A stretch of DNA of 64,000 bases, taken from positions 7,715,814 through 7,779,813 of the forward strand of contig NC_088193.1 in NCBI RefSeq assembly GCF_028769735.1, in the 5' to 3' direction. Origin of the DNA: Zonotrichia leucophrys gambelii (lineage: Eukaryota; Chordata; Aves; Passeriformes; Passerellidae). Position 1 is the stretch's first letter. Each line of letters begins with the position of its first letter. Below, piece after piece: positions 45,225-56,300 of the stretch. The notes beneath the pieces were generated by a model, which was not told where the DNA came from, did no database searches, and saw nothing but the letters and a program-made list of their open reading frames with translations. The position numbers and the translations under genes are program-made.

Positions 45225-45229
45225 GTTAT
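45225..45229. repeat. Target-site duplication GTTAT, right copy
   Basis: GTTAT directly after the LTR end; it matches 43812-43816. Confidence 0.8.
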
Positions 45230-46003
45230 TTACTTTAATTTTCACCTTTTTATTTTTGAGGGTTTTTTCCAGTTATTTTTATATTCACTTCTACTTTTTA
45301 TTTTTAAAATGAAAATATATTTAAATATTAAAGAAAAAAATCCAAACACCATCAGGTGCCCCCCGACTTGTTTCACCCCAGCCAAAATCCAAAGCACTGA
45401 GATAGATTCTGCCCTGGTGTTTACTACTGTAAAAATGAAAATTGCATCTTCCCCCTCCCCTAGAGTTTATACATTCAAAAAAAAGTTCCCCCCCCAGGAG
45501 AAGAAGTAACACACCAACTACCTGGAAGTGTGGTCCTCTAGTTTATTAGACATCCAAAAACACGGAATATCAAAAATTCTTTCAAATTATCCAAAATCTG
45601 TGTCCTTAATTGTAGAGATCCTGGGGGGCATGCCCTTGGTTAGGGAGACACAAAAAGCTGTTCAGACCCCACTGGCTGCTTGCCCTGTTCCTGTGTCCCT
45701 GAGCCATCCCTCCCCATTGTCCCTTGGCTTTGTTCTGCCCCAGTGCCGCTGTCCAGCCCCGGCTCTGGGCAGAGAGACCCTGGGAGCCCCAGGAGAGTGC
45801 CTGGGACCCCGAACATCTTACTGGGTGGCTGAATTAAACATCTGTGGATGCTGTGCAAAGGCCCTTTTTGCTTCCTTACCCTGGACTTTAGTAGCACCAA
45901 TTCAGGCTGCAGCACTTAATCAGAAAATATCACCGTTGATTTCCATGCTGAAGCTCCTTTTTTCAGCAAGATATTCCAAATACACCAGTAAAGTGTTGTG
46001 GTA

Positions 46004-46075
46004 GATGTATATATATAAACTATATACATCTCAGGCTGTATATAGTTTATATTTGTATATATACACATATATGTA
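46004..46075. repeat. AT-rich block with two competing perfect hairpins
   Basis: Perfect 16-bp arms at 46013-46028 and 46037-46052 enclose the 8-nt loop TCTCAGGC. A second hairpin with 10-bp arms (46004-46013 and 46021-46030, 7-nt loop) overlaps the first. More TATA/TGTATA sequence follows to 46075. Confidence 0.85.
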
Positions 46076-46616
46076 TAGTCTGTAAAAGTAAAGAACAGTT
46101 GAACATTGTCAAATACCCAGTGTCTTGAAAAACTATGAACTGACAGCACAGGAATAAATGCACCACCTAAACCCAGAGTGTAATTCAGAGCACAAACTGG
46201 GCTGTTGGAAATTCAAGTGTTCTCTGCTTTTTTAAAAATAAACTTGATCAAATAGGCCTGAAATTATATTACAAGGGCTTTTCTCATCTGTGGCTTCTAG
46301 TTCTTAATGCATCATCCTGGAAAACAAAGGATGCTTCAAGTTCAACCCAAAAAGCTGGTTTTGGTGTTCACTCTTCAAAGCAAGGAGAAAGCAATTAACA
46401 AAAGGCAATACAGAAAGGAACTAAACACATAATCTGTACAAAAAGGATTATTAATGAAGTAACTGGAATAGCTGTAGGCTGGAGGTGTGACCAAGCCTTG
46501 GGATAGTCCCAGTCTAGTTCTTGATTCTCAGTAGTGGAGTGAGCTCCAGTAGTTTACTTGTGTCACCAGCAAGGGGTAAATCCAAAATTCAGCTCTTAAA
46601 AAACCTCAAACCACTG

Positions 46617-46622
46617 GGAATT
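46617..46622. repeat. Target-site duplication GGAATT, left copy
   Basis: A 6-bp direct repeat flanking the ERVK-like LTR; the match is at 47014-47019. Confidence 0.83.
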
Positions 46623-47013
46623 TGTGACTGTGGTCACAGGGGTTTTCAGGTGAAAAGAGAGACGAGAATGTTGACTCCATGATCAGAAGACTTGATTTAT
46701 TATTTTATGATATATATATATATATATTACATTATAACTATACTAAAAAGAAATAGAAAGGAAAAGGTTCCTTACAAGGCTAAGCTAAGAATAGAAAAGA
46801 AAAGAATGATAACAAAGGCAGCTCTCTCGGACTCTGAAATAGCTCCATCCTGATTGGCCATTAATTATAAACATCTAAGAGGGGCTAATCACAGGTGGAC
46901 CTGTTGCATTCCACAGCAGCAGATAATAATTGTTTACATTTGTTGCTGAAACTTCTCAGCTTCAGCAGGAAAAATCCTAAAGAAAAGATTTTCACACAAA
47001 GATGTCTGCGACA
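46623..47013 (-). mobile_element. ERVK-like solo LTR, 391 bp, with 6-bp target duplication
   Basis: Read on the minus strand it starts TGTCGCAGACATC at 47013 and ends ACCACAGTCACA at 46623. It has a minus-strand AATAAA at 46701-46696 next to an AT repeat, the usual end layout of an LTR. GGAATT at 46617-46622 is repeated exactly at 47014-47019, a 6-bp duplication as made by ERVK (class II) integrases. The body resembles a common songbird LTR as I remember it. No internal viral sequence adjoins it. The perfect duplication suggests a fairly recent insertion. Confidence 0.87.
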
Positions 47014-47019
47014 GGAATT
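47014..47019. repeat. Target-site duplication GGAATT, right copy
   Basis: A 6-bp direct repeat flanking the ERVK-like LTR; the match is at 46617-46622. Confidence 0.83.
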
Positions 47020-50000
47020 CATCCCAGTAGAGAATGGCTGGATCATTACTTTACCTGCAGTTTATTTCTTTTCCAGTATCCAAATACTCATGTGGCCCTA
47101 AGGAACGTTTCCTTCCTCGTGCCTGCCGAAAACGCATGTCCATAATTGCATCTTCACAGGATAACACAAAATCTAAAACAGATGATCCTGTTGCATCCAA
47201 AAAAGTGATACCAAAAGGTGCACAGCAAGGGCTAAGCCCCAAATAAAGGGCTGCACACAAATAAGTTTGCCTAGATTAGGAATAAAGGATGGTATTTCCC
47301 TGTGACCTGCTCTCAATGTAAAGATCCCTCTGTATCTCCCTCCGATAATCACAGTTTTTCCTGCCCCAAAACCCATGGATACAGGCAGGAGAGCTGCTGC
47401 TGAAAAAGGCAGTGTTATATTTGATCACCAAGAGATCTGCTCTGACCCAACCTGGGAATTCAGTGAAATACCCTCCAGAAGTTCCTTCCAGCCTTCACTT
47501 CTGCATGAGCCTGCTCCAGCTGCAGGATTATTCCCTGCTGGAGCACCACACTGAGAAAACAATTACTGCTCTCTCTGCATTTGGTGAGGCAGTGCAGAAC
47601 CAGCCCCACTCTGTTCCCTGCTGCAGGAAGCAGAGGCCCTGGTCAGCCCACAGGAGAACAGCCCATCCCCTCCCTTTCACACACACACCCTGCAAACCCA
47701 GGCAGCAGCACCAAAAGCCCAATCTGTAGGACCTCTATAAGGTTGCTCTAAGGACAGGTCCTCTGCCAGATGTTTGCAAACACACCCTGGGACCACCAAG
47801 CCCAGCTCCAGAATGGCAGCCCTGTGCCCAATCCCCATTCTAGCAGCCACCCAGGGAGCAGCTGAGGCAGCCCCTCTGCTCAGAAGCCTTTACGCCACTT
47901 TCTCCCTGCAGGTGTTTTCTCTGAAGTGCCTGTGCTTTCAGCTAAAAAAATAAATCCACCCCGGCACCATCCAAGAGACCAGTTTCCCTCCTTCTTGAGC
48001 TTGCCATAGACAGAGCCCTTCCTCTCAGAGACCTTGCAGGAGGATACACCAGACAGCTGCTCTGATGGCATCTGGAAGGGATATTAAATCCCAATCAACC
48101 ATCTGCATCTCCCTTACCCCTCACTGACGCTTTCTAGAGCACCAGAACAGAAGCACCCTCAGCCTCTTCAACATCAGAGCAATATGTTTTACAGGGAGAG
48201 ATTCTTCACAGCCACACACACATGGGATGAGCAGAAAGTTCAAAGCCAAGAGTGAACACATTCTCAGGGATTTCACTTCCTGCTGCACAGTCAGGCAGAG
48301 AAAAGCGCCTGGTGTGCAGGCAGGGACACAGAGAAGGGAATTGATGTTCTCCCTGCCAGGGAATGTTCCCAGGGAGCAGGTGAGGAGGAGGAAGGAGATC
48401 CCTGCTCTCCCATGGAACAGGTGAGACACTCCTGAGAAGTTCCTGCCTCCAGAGTGGCCTCCAGCCCAGGTCCAGAGGACAGATGTTGCTGTGGAGACTT
48501 CAAGGATGTTGAGGATGTCAGGACAATCATTCGCAGGTAAACTGACTCCCCTTGCTCTTTCTGCTCTCACATTCAGGGCTTAGACGGGGAAATCTAAGGT
48601 ATGGAAACAGAACTTTGGCTAAGGCTCCTCCTACCTTTCCACAGCACAGCCAGGCTGTGGGACCCAGAGCTCCACGAAGCTTTAACAAGGGAGAATGAGG
48701 GAGCATTCAGAAAATTGGGATATCCCCAAGCTGTTTCACAGCAGACACAGCAATTCAGGTATTAAGTTCCACAGACTCTGCCCCATCACCTCATCCCCTT
48801 AAGGGTCTTTACCTCCTCCCACTGACACACATCATGGCAAGGTTTTGGGGAGATGGGACCACTTCCCTCAGGCCCAGTCCCTCCCACCACCTTCAACCCC
48901 ACACTCCAAGCACCAGAGTCTGTTCAGACTCTGAACCTCCCTGATGCCATCCAGAGACTGACGGTAATTAACAACCAGCTTGTTCAGCCCACAGCCTGTT
49001 CTCAAATTGCTCTCAGGAACCCAGTGCTGCTGGAAATAATTTTTTTTACAAACTCATCCTGGCATCACACACAGAAAGCCTCCACTCCAGGGGTTAAGAG
49101 CTCCTGCTACAAAGCACAGCCTCCACACAGGTCACTGGTAAACACAGCAAAATGCTCCCATGTTTAACCCACTCGCTCCTGCAGAACCACATGTACATAC
49201 ATGAATTAAACCCTCACCTCTGTCAGGTGCTGTGTTCAGCAGAATCTTCTCCCTGCCTCTGCAGCAAAGCTACCAGTGCCTGCTGAGATCAAACTGTGAA
49301 TTTATGGAGAGGCACCCAGAAGGTTAAGAATGCTCTGACTTCTGCACTGGAGAAACAGCTTTTGAGCCTGCTACTTTCCAGTTCCTCAAGACTTCCATCC
49401 CACAGTGCTGCTAAGGATCACAGCCAGGTGATCTGCATGTGGTCCCACTGAGACCTGAAAGCAGGAGCAGCTCACTCACCCTTGCTTTCCCTACCTTACT
49501 CTACTATGTCCTATAAAAACTGTCCTTTTCTGGCTCATCACTGTTGCCCCTTGCTGTGCTTATCTGGCAGTCTTTTTCACCACAACAAAGCCACTGATGC
49601 CACTGACTGAGTTGCACCTGCTCTGGAGATCACCCAAATTCCTGTGTGGTGGCACCAACTTTAAGCACCACTCAGTCTGGACCAAAAGGACACCTCACCT
49701 TGAGACTTGCAGCTCTCCAACATCTACCTGAAACACCCCAGGTCAAAGGATTAGGAGGGTTTATGTACTGCATCAGATGAATGTCACCTTTTGATGGGGC
49801 AACAGGGAAAAGCTCCAGGCACTGCATCACCACCTGCTTCAGCTCATGGTGGGCACCTTTTAATCTCTTCTGTGGGCCAGGGCTGAATGATCAAAACCAC
49901 ACTTCACACAAGTGTTGCTCTGCACATCAGAGACAAGTAAGGCTGGTAAAATCAATCCACCCACGTTCCATCCACTTGTTCCTGTGCACATCACAGTCCT

Positions 50001-51834
50001 GATGCACTGACGTTCATCACTCTGCCCTTACAGGAATGCTACAAACAGCTTCAGAAGGGAGACAAACTGACCCAGCACTTCCTCTGCTCAGCATTCCCAA
50101 AGACCCTTCTCAAACATCCTGTTTCCTCACCAGAGAGTGAGGGGAAAAAAGGGCTTCCTCTTGAAGCACTTTTTCTTTAAAATCAGTGTTTCTATTGAAA
50201 TGCAGCTCTCCACATGCTACAAGTCTTCCCCCAGCCAACTGCTCCACTGTGCTCTGAATAATTTAATTTTAAGCATCTCATTGCCATGAAACTGCTGGTA
50301 TTTTCCCAAACTACCTCATTGCCTCTTTGCTGGGATCAGCCCCTCTGCTTGCACAGCTTATACCAGGAACTCTTGGGACATGCCTTAGCATCCATCTTCA
50401 AGCAGCTAAGTTTCAGCATGACTTTTCAGAAACTGTGGTCAAAATCCATCCTAAAGAATTGATCCCAAGTGCTTGGCAGTCTGTCCCAAAGCATGGAGCT
50501 AACAGACTTTGATTCCAGCCTGATGTATTTATTTTGCAGGACTAATAGAATTTATGAAAGATAAAATCTGATACCCAAATTCAATTCTGAACCTCAGTCT
50601 GCAGCCTCTGTAATTTGTTTCATTTGCAGGTCACCCTACCTGAGGGTGCAGTTCAAGAATGGCACTGGGCTGCAGATATGCTTTGGCATCATTTAAATTA
50701 AATTTAGTTTAAAATCAAAACTCTCTCCCAAGTAGTTGTGACAAGCCAACAGAAGGCATTTTCTAGGACAGCATCTGCTCTTTCCTCAGTGTCTGAATAA
50801 TTTAACCAGAATATGGAGGTTTCAGTGGAACCAAGGAGCCCCTGTTTAAGGAGAAACAGGACAAGCAAGTGCTTCCTGTTCCAAATTGCTAAACCTTCTT
50901 GTTTCCTCCTCTCCCTCTCTTCCTCCAGACCTACTGGCAACTGCATAGATCAATATGGAGGAAAATTAATTCTGTCTATTGACCTCTAAAATGACATTCA
51001 AGTGACAGCGACTTGAACATTTCACCGAGATGAGAGAGTAGGAATATGTGCTTGAGGTCACACCTCAAAGGAGAATAGAGAGGAATGACACATGGGACCA
51101 GAAATAACTTTGAGCTTTACAGGCTGTTAGTTTTAGGTGTTCTGGAAGAGAGACTTAAACCAAAGTTATTTCCCCTCATAAAACAGCAGCAGCAATTCAG
51201 TGAACGCTAACCTTAATTAGCTGATTCTTGCCCTGGGCTCTATGACTTCAATTATTTCAGATCTGGCCATCCACCAGAAGCAACCACAGAAACTGTGTCA
51301 TTGTCAGGTCTTCATCCATGTCCTCATATCTAGGAATTCTAAGGTTTCCTGCTGTCCTTCTGCCCAGTCCCATTCCTGAGGCCTGTGGCTTTGAGCACAC
51401 AGCCAGCACAGCGTCCCTGTGGCTCTCAAGGAAGTGCAGGTGGATGGCCAGGAACAGAACAGCCTGTCAATGCAGAGAGCCTTGGCTCTGCTTGCTCCCA
51501 CAGGGTGTGCCAGCAGCCACCTGCATCCTGGGAATGGGGAGAACCATCCACAGCATCTTCCAAAAGCAGCCAGAGGCAGCCCCAGCCCAGCTCTCCCCAA
51601 CCTGCACTCCAGCTGCTTTAACGCTTCTCAGGATCCAGCTGTTTGTTTAGCATTCTGCCTCTCCACACCACAAATGTTATCAGGATCTGGAAATACCTCA
51701 AAAGACTCCAGGTATGGTTATACACCAGAACCTGTACAGTCTTTCTCACTGTCAGGGAAAGGTTTTGTGAGTTTGGCAGGACAGAGTGGGAGGACAGGGA
51801 ATTAGAGTGAGCCCATGAATAAAGAGAAGAAGCA
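47020..51834. other. Intergenic DNA before the APLP2 3' end
   Basis: No gene, RNA or clear repeat recognised. Open frames up to about 150 codons on either strand lack any recognisable motif. Confidence 0.55.
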
Positions 51835-53271
51835 ATCTGGAAGTTAAAGTGTTTATTGATGTGTTTAAACTTTGTACATTCCCCACAGACCACACTAAGG
51901 AGTTTGCAGGTAAATCTGTGCATAGTGGGAAGAAACACGGAAAGGGGAAGAAAAAATAAAGTCACAGGAAAAATAGAAAAAATACACCACAGGTTACCAG
52001 AACCCCCAGATTCAAAAAAGCCGTGAGCATTAACACCAACTATACAAGCATTACAAAGACATGATGATGGTGAGTGGAACAATGCCCCTTTTGTTCTTCT
52101 TGGGGCCTATGCATCCTATTTCCCTTAAAGTAGGCAGCATCCCTTTCCCAACAAGTCACTGTCTTCCATCCCCAGCTAAGAGACCTCTCTGTGTTTGTCA
52201 GCTCCCAAGGTCCCAGTTATTGCAGTGATTTGTCATTTCTCGCCCAACATCACCCAGGGAGATGCAAAGGCTCAAAAACCTGTGGCTCTTAACTACTTAC
52301 CATGTTGGTGAGGCAGGAGAGCTGGGGAAATTAGAAAGTAGTAGCAAGAGGGGGCTGTTAATGCCAGGTGAGTACTGAAGAAAACTGGCTGAGAACAGAG
52401 ATTTCAATTCAATACCAGAACTTCCAACTCTAGAGCAGAACTGAATCTCGAAGAGGAATGTGCAGACCCAAGTATGCACAAACCATGTTCTAACATTCTA
52501 CTAGAATAACTATAAACAGAGATGCTAGAAGCCTTTTAACTCCTTGCCTCCAGGGAGTCTTGATTCCTAGAGCCCAAGCTGCTGAGCAGCAGGGTGCACA
52601 CCACTGGCATATGAAGATGGGGTTTTTTTTCCTTTTTTTTTTCTCTTTTTCTTTTTTTTGTCTCATTATAGGGAATTTTGTTAGTTACCATTCCCAACTG
52701 CTTCTTTGCTTATGCTGTAATAGCTTCTATCCCTAAATTAATCTCTTTGCAAGTCCCAGTGAAATTCACTTAAAAAAAAAAAGGAAAAGAATAATGCTTT
52801 ATATACAAAAGCCAAAATGACCAAAGAGCCACAACTGTCTCCTTTTTTGAAGGTGGGCTGGTACAAACGACCCTCAATATACAGGTGGTCTATCAGAAAT
52901 AAAAATCAACATTTCCCATTTTTATATATATAGAGCTTGTATCAGACAACAGTACAACAGAACTAGTATTTTTCAGATTATTAAAAAAAAAAGAAAACTA
53001 CATCTCAGTCAAATATCTGCAATAGATCAATTTTTCCCATTTAAGGAGATTTATATATCATATTGTTATATTATCATTTCTTCACCCATTTTAAAGAATG
53101 GAAATTGCAACTCTACAGTAGTAATTATAGTCTTAATGATCCAGGAGTTCTGAATGTAAGATGAAGTCCTCTTGAAGCAACTGTTGGTCAGTAGTTGATC
53201 CAAAACACTGAACCACTTTGGCCCTTCACCCCGCACCTTTTCCCATCGGGGCTATTCCATCTTCATCTCTT
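51835..53271 (-). other. APLP2: APLP2 3' UTR
   Basis: About 1.4 kb between the APLP2 stop and a minus-strand AATAAA at 51857-51852. It contains several A/T-rich runs, including a plus-strand T-rich stretch at 52621-52660. The length fits the long 3' UTR of vertebrate APLP2. The end is inferred from the hexamer. Confidence 0.7.
51852..51857 (-). terminator. APLP2: Candidate APLP2 polyadenylation signal
   Basis: A minus-strand AATAAA (TTTATT on +) about 1.4 kb after the stop codon. Confidence 0.65.
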
Positions 53272-53373
53272 TTATATCTGCATCTGCTCCAGGTATTTGT
53301 AAGTGGGATTCTCATAGCCATGGTTTTGCATCTTGCTCAGATGCCGCTCCTCAGGGGTGAGCATCGGGTCAAC
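53272..53373 (-). CDS. APLP2: APLP2 last coding exon, NPTY tail and stop
   Basis: 102 coding nt from [19 protein letters not shown] to [14 protein letters not shown] and TAA (53274-53272). The acceptor is tttccaaag. It carries the GYENPTY adaptor-binding motif shared by the APP family. Confidence 0.98.
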   Translation of the reverse strand, partial: VDPMLTPEERHLSKMQNHGYENPTYKYLEQMQI

Positions 53374-56300
53374 CTTTGGAAAAAACACATACTGGTCAAG
53401 GAGACACTTCCAGGATTGATTCCACAAAACAAAAGGCAACAGACAAACACTGAGGGAATACCATGGTGAGCAGTAAATGGAAAAAAACGTAAACTGCAAA
53501 AGGTAATTTGAATAGAATTGCTTGTTCCAGAGCTGATGGCTCCTGCCCACCCAATCTCCTGTGGGGATGTTCTCACAAATCTGTCCTTGCTCAGTCAACA
53601 CTGCAAATCAGGGACTCACTTCTCTCATTGAAGAGGTTGTTATGATCTCCAGCATGGGGGGGGCAGAGGGAAAAAGCGGCTTTCTCTGGGCTCCATTAAG
53701 TTGTCATAGAAATGTGCAAGGAAGAAGGAGCTGCTCTTCAGCATTTCGCCAATCACAACATCTTAATTGTCAATTAGCCAGGAGGACAAATTGCTGTGCA
53801 TTGACTGACTGACTGCCCTGCTAAAGATATTGCCTGAAAAGCTCATTTACTGCTAAATCCTACCCTGAGCCAGCCAGGAAAGCCTAAGTAAATACTAGTG
53901 ATAAGCAAATGCAACTTGGGAGTGGCAGGTGCCAGCACAGCAGACCTGGGACTGGCACCTGCACACTGAGGAACGAGCAATGATGGTGTCAGCAGGGACA
54001 GAGTTAATTCCTACCCAGCCAGAAGAAGAACTCTCCATGGCTTGGCAGCTCCTGCCATTCTCTACCCCCACACACATGTGATTCAACACTGACTATTTTC
54101 ATCCTCAGTTATGGAGCTGTTTCTCACCTCCACAATTCCATGGCTGATGGTCCCATACTGCCTCTTCCTCAGCATCACCAAGCTGATGACTATAACAGTA
54201 GCTATAGCAACAGCAATCACCAACAGCCCAATAAGGGCACTGCTGCTGAAGCCAAAGTCATCACGGAGGGAGTTGTCATTATCCTGGAGGGAAGAAAACA
54301 GAGCAGGTTGAGGAAGAGCAATAAGGGAGCTGCACTGCTGAACACAAACCTAAACCATGGCCACTAGCAAGGTCTTTGACCATCTGCGGTACTGAGATAT
54401 GACTGATTATACACTAGACAGTGTGTATATATATATATCAGCCCTACATATTCCACCCCTACATATTTCACCTCTAAATATTCCATCAAAAGGATAACCA
54501 CTGCAAAATTCTTTCCCCACTTAGTAGCTCTGGACAGACACTGGCCACATCACTTCCCTATCCCACAAAACACTTTTGCAGTAGGAGTCAAGTTAATATC
54601 TAATGTGTGTTCACTGTTTACATCCTTACACAGAAGGGCTGTACTTCACTCTGCATGAGCCCCTAGGCATCCAGGCACCAAATCCTGAATTCAGTAAAAA
54701 TAGTCATCCAAATCCAGCATTAGGAATTTGCCAATCCCTGGATTCAGCAGCCACAAACGTACCGGCTCATCCACCAGCCCTCCGACACGCTCTGCGTTGA
54801 AAATCATCTCCTTCACATCAAGGGTTTCATCAATTACCTAAAAACGGCCACAAAAGTGTTTTATGGAAGGATCCACACAAAACAAGGAGGAGAAGGAAGA
54901 GGAAGACAAACAAGAGACCTTTAATGAACACTAGCAAAGGCTCAGGACCACTTACCATCTCCCCTTTGCTCTCAACAGCATGGAATGTTCTCCAACTCTT
55001 ATACAGCCACCAGAGACAGTATTGAGATAGTATCACAGCTAGTTACCTCCACACTATCTCAAACTAAAGCCCCAGTGAAAAAAAAAAAACAATAAAAAAA
55101 GTTGCTAACTTTGGACCCAGCATTTCTGTTATGTAAGATGTAACCCGTGTCTTTAAAACAGTACTGAAAGAAAATTCAAAAGGTGACTTTTTAGTTTTTT
55201 TAAACCCATGGAACTGAGGCAAAGGGCTGTCACTAGAACCTAGAGAATTCTTGACACTGTAGAGACAACTTCTGCTGGGTTGCTCAACTTCAGAGGAAGG
55301 CGAGGCCTCCCTTGCCATGAAAAAAAAGTGGGAGACACAGATGGAACACACCAGCATTCAGTGTGTTCAGACAGTGAACCTAGTGAAAATAAAGGGACAT
55401 CAAAAATGCTTGGGAAAAGCATTCCTAAATCAGAGAGTTCTCAGAATCAGACTGCCAAAGATCTGAAGCTCTCTCCTTCCCTTCCCCTCCCACCCTTCTG
55501 ATGCTACTCAGTATTAAGAGCCTACAACAGTCACCAAACTGACTCCCCCACACCATATGGACAATGAACACACTGACATTCTGTGAGCTGGAACGAGACA
55601 TTGAAACAAGCCACTGCTATTAATTAGTGTCCACAGCAGGTTTAGCTTCACAAAATAAAGGTGGAAAACTCACCACATTTTCATCCACCTTGTTCTTGCT
55701 ATTAATCACTTTTTCTTCAGCACCAATCAGCCCGTCCAGCTCAGTCATGCCAGAACCTGCACCAAAAGAGCAAGGAGAGCCTATCAGCCCTTAGGAAAAT
55801 TTTGGAAGGGTCACCTACTCTGTGTAGAGCTGCTTTGGATCGTGTGTTTAACTGCACAGACTGCTGAGTATTAACCTGTCCTCATGCTGCTGTGTCAGAT
55901 GGCAGCTCACAAACTACAGTGACAAGTGATTAGGAGGGCTGTTAATGAGGGGAAATGAGGTGGCAATGAGAGGAGCAGACAAGACTCATCACCAAAATCA
56001 GGCTGAGGTGTCAATTCAGACAAACTGTACAGTTAAGTGCTTCTGTTAGACAGCTCCAGACAAGACATAACACACAGTAAGTGCAGTAACGGCTGCTGGT
56101 GTCACCCCAGGTCACCAACACCCCTCTGTGACCCCGAACAGGAGTGGACACACATCCATCTGCCAAGAGCCAGCACACAGGGAATGCTTTCAGCATTGCC
56201 CATTCTGCTGCCATCAGGCACATCAGCAAGTGCCTCAGGAATGGGAATTTGAATTCCAAGGTCACCCAGCACGGCTCTGTAATGAGCTGTTGTCCCATAC

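Noticed and set aside
54128..54283. APP rather than APLP2
   Set aside because: The juxtamembrane and membrane-span residues match APLP2 and no amyloid-beta-like sequence is encoded before the span.
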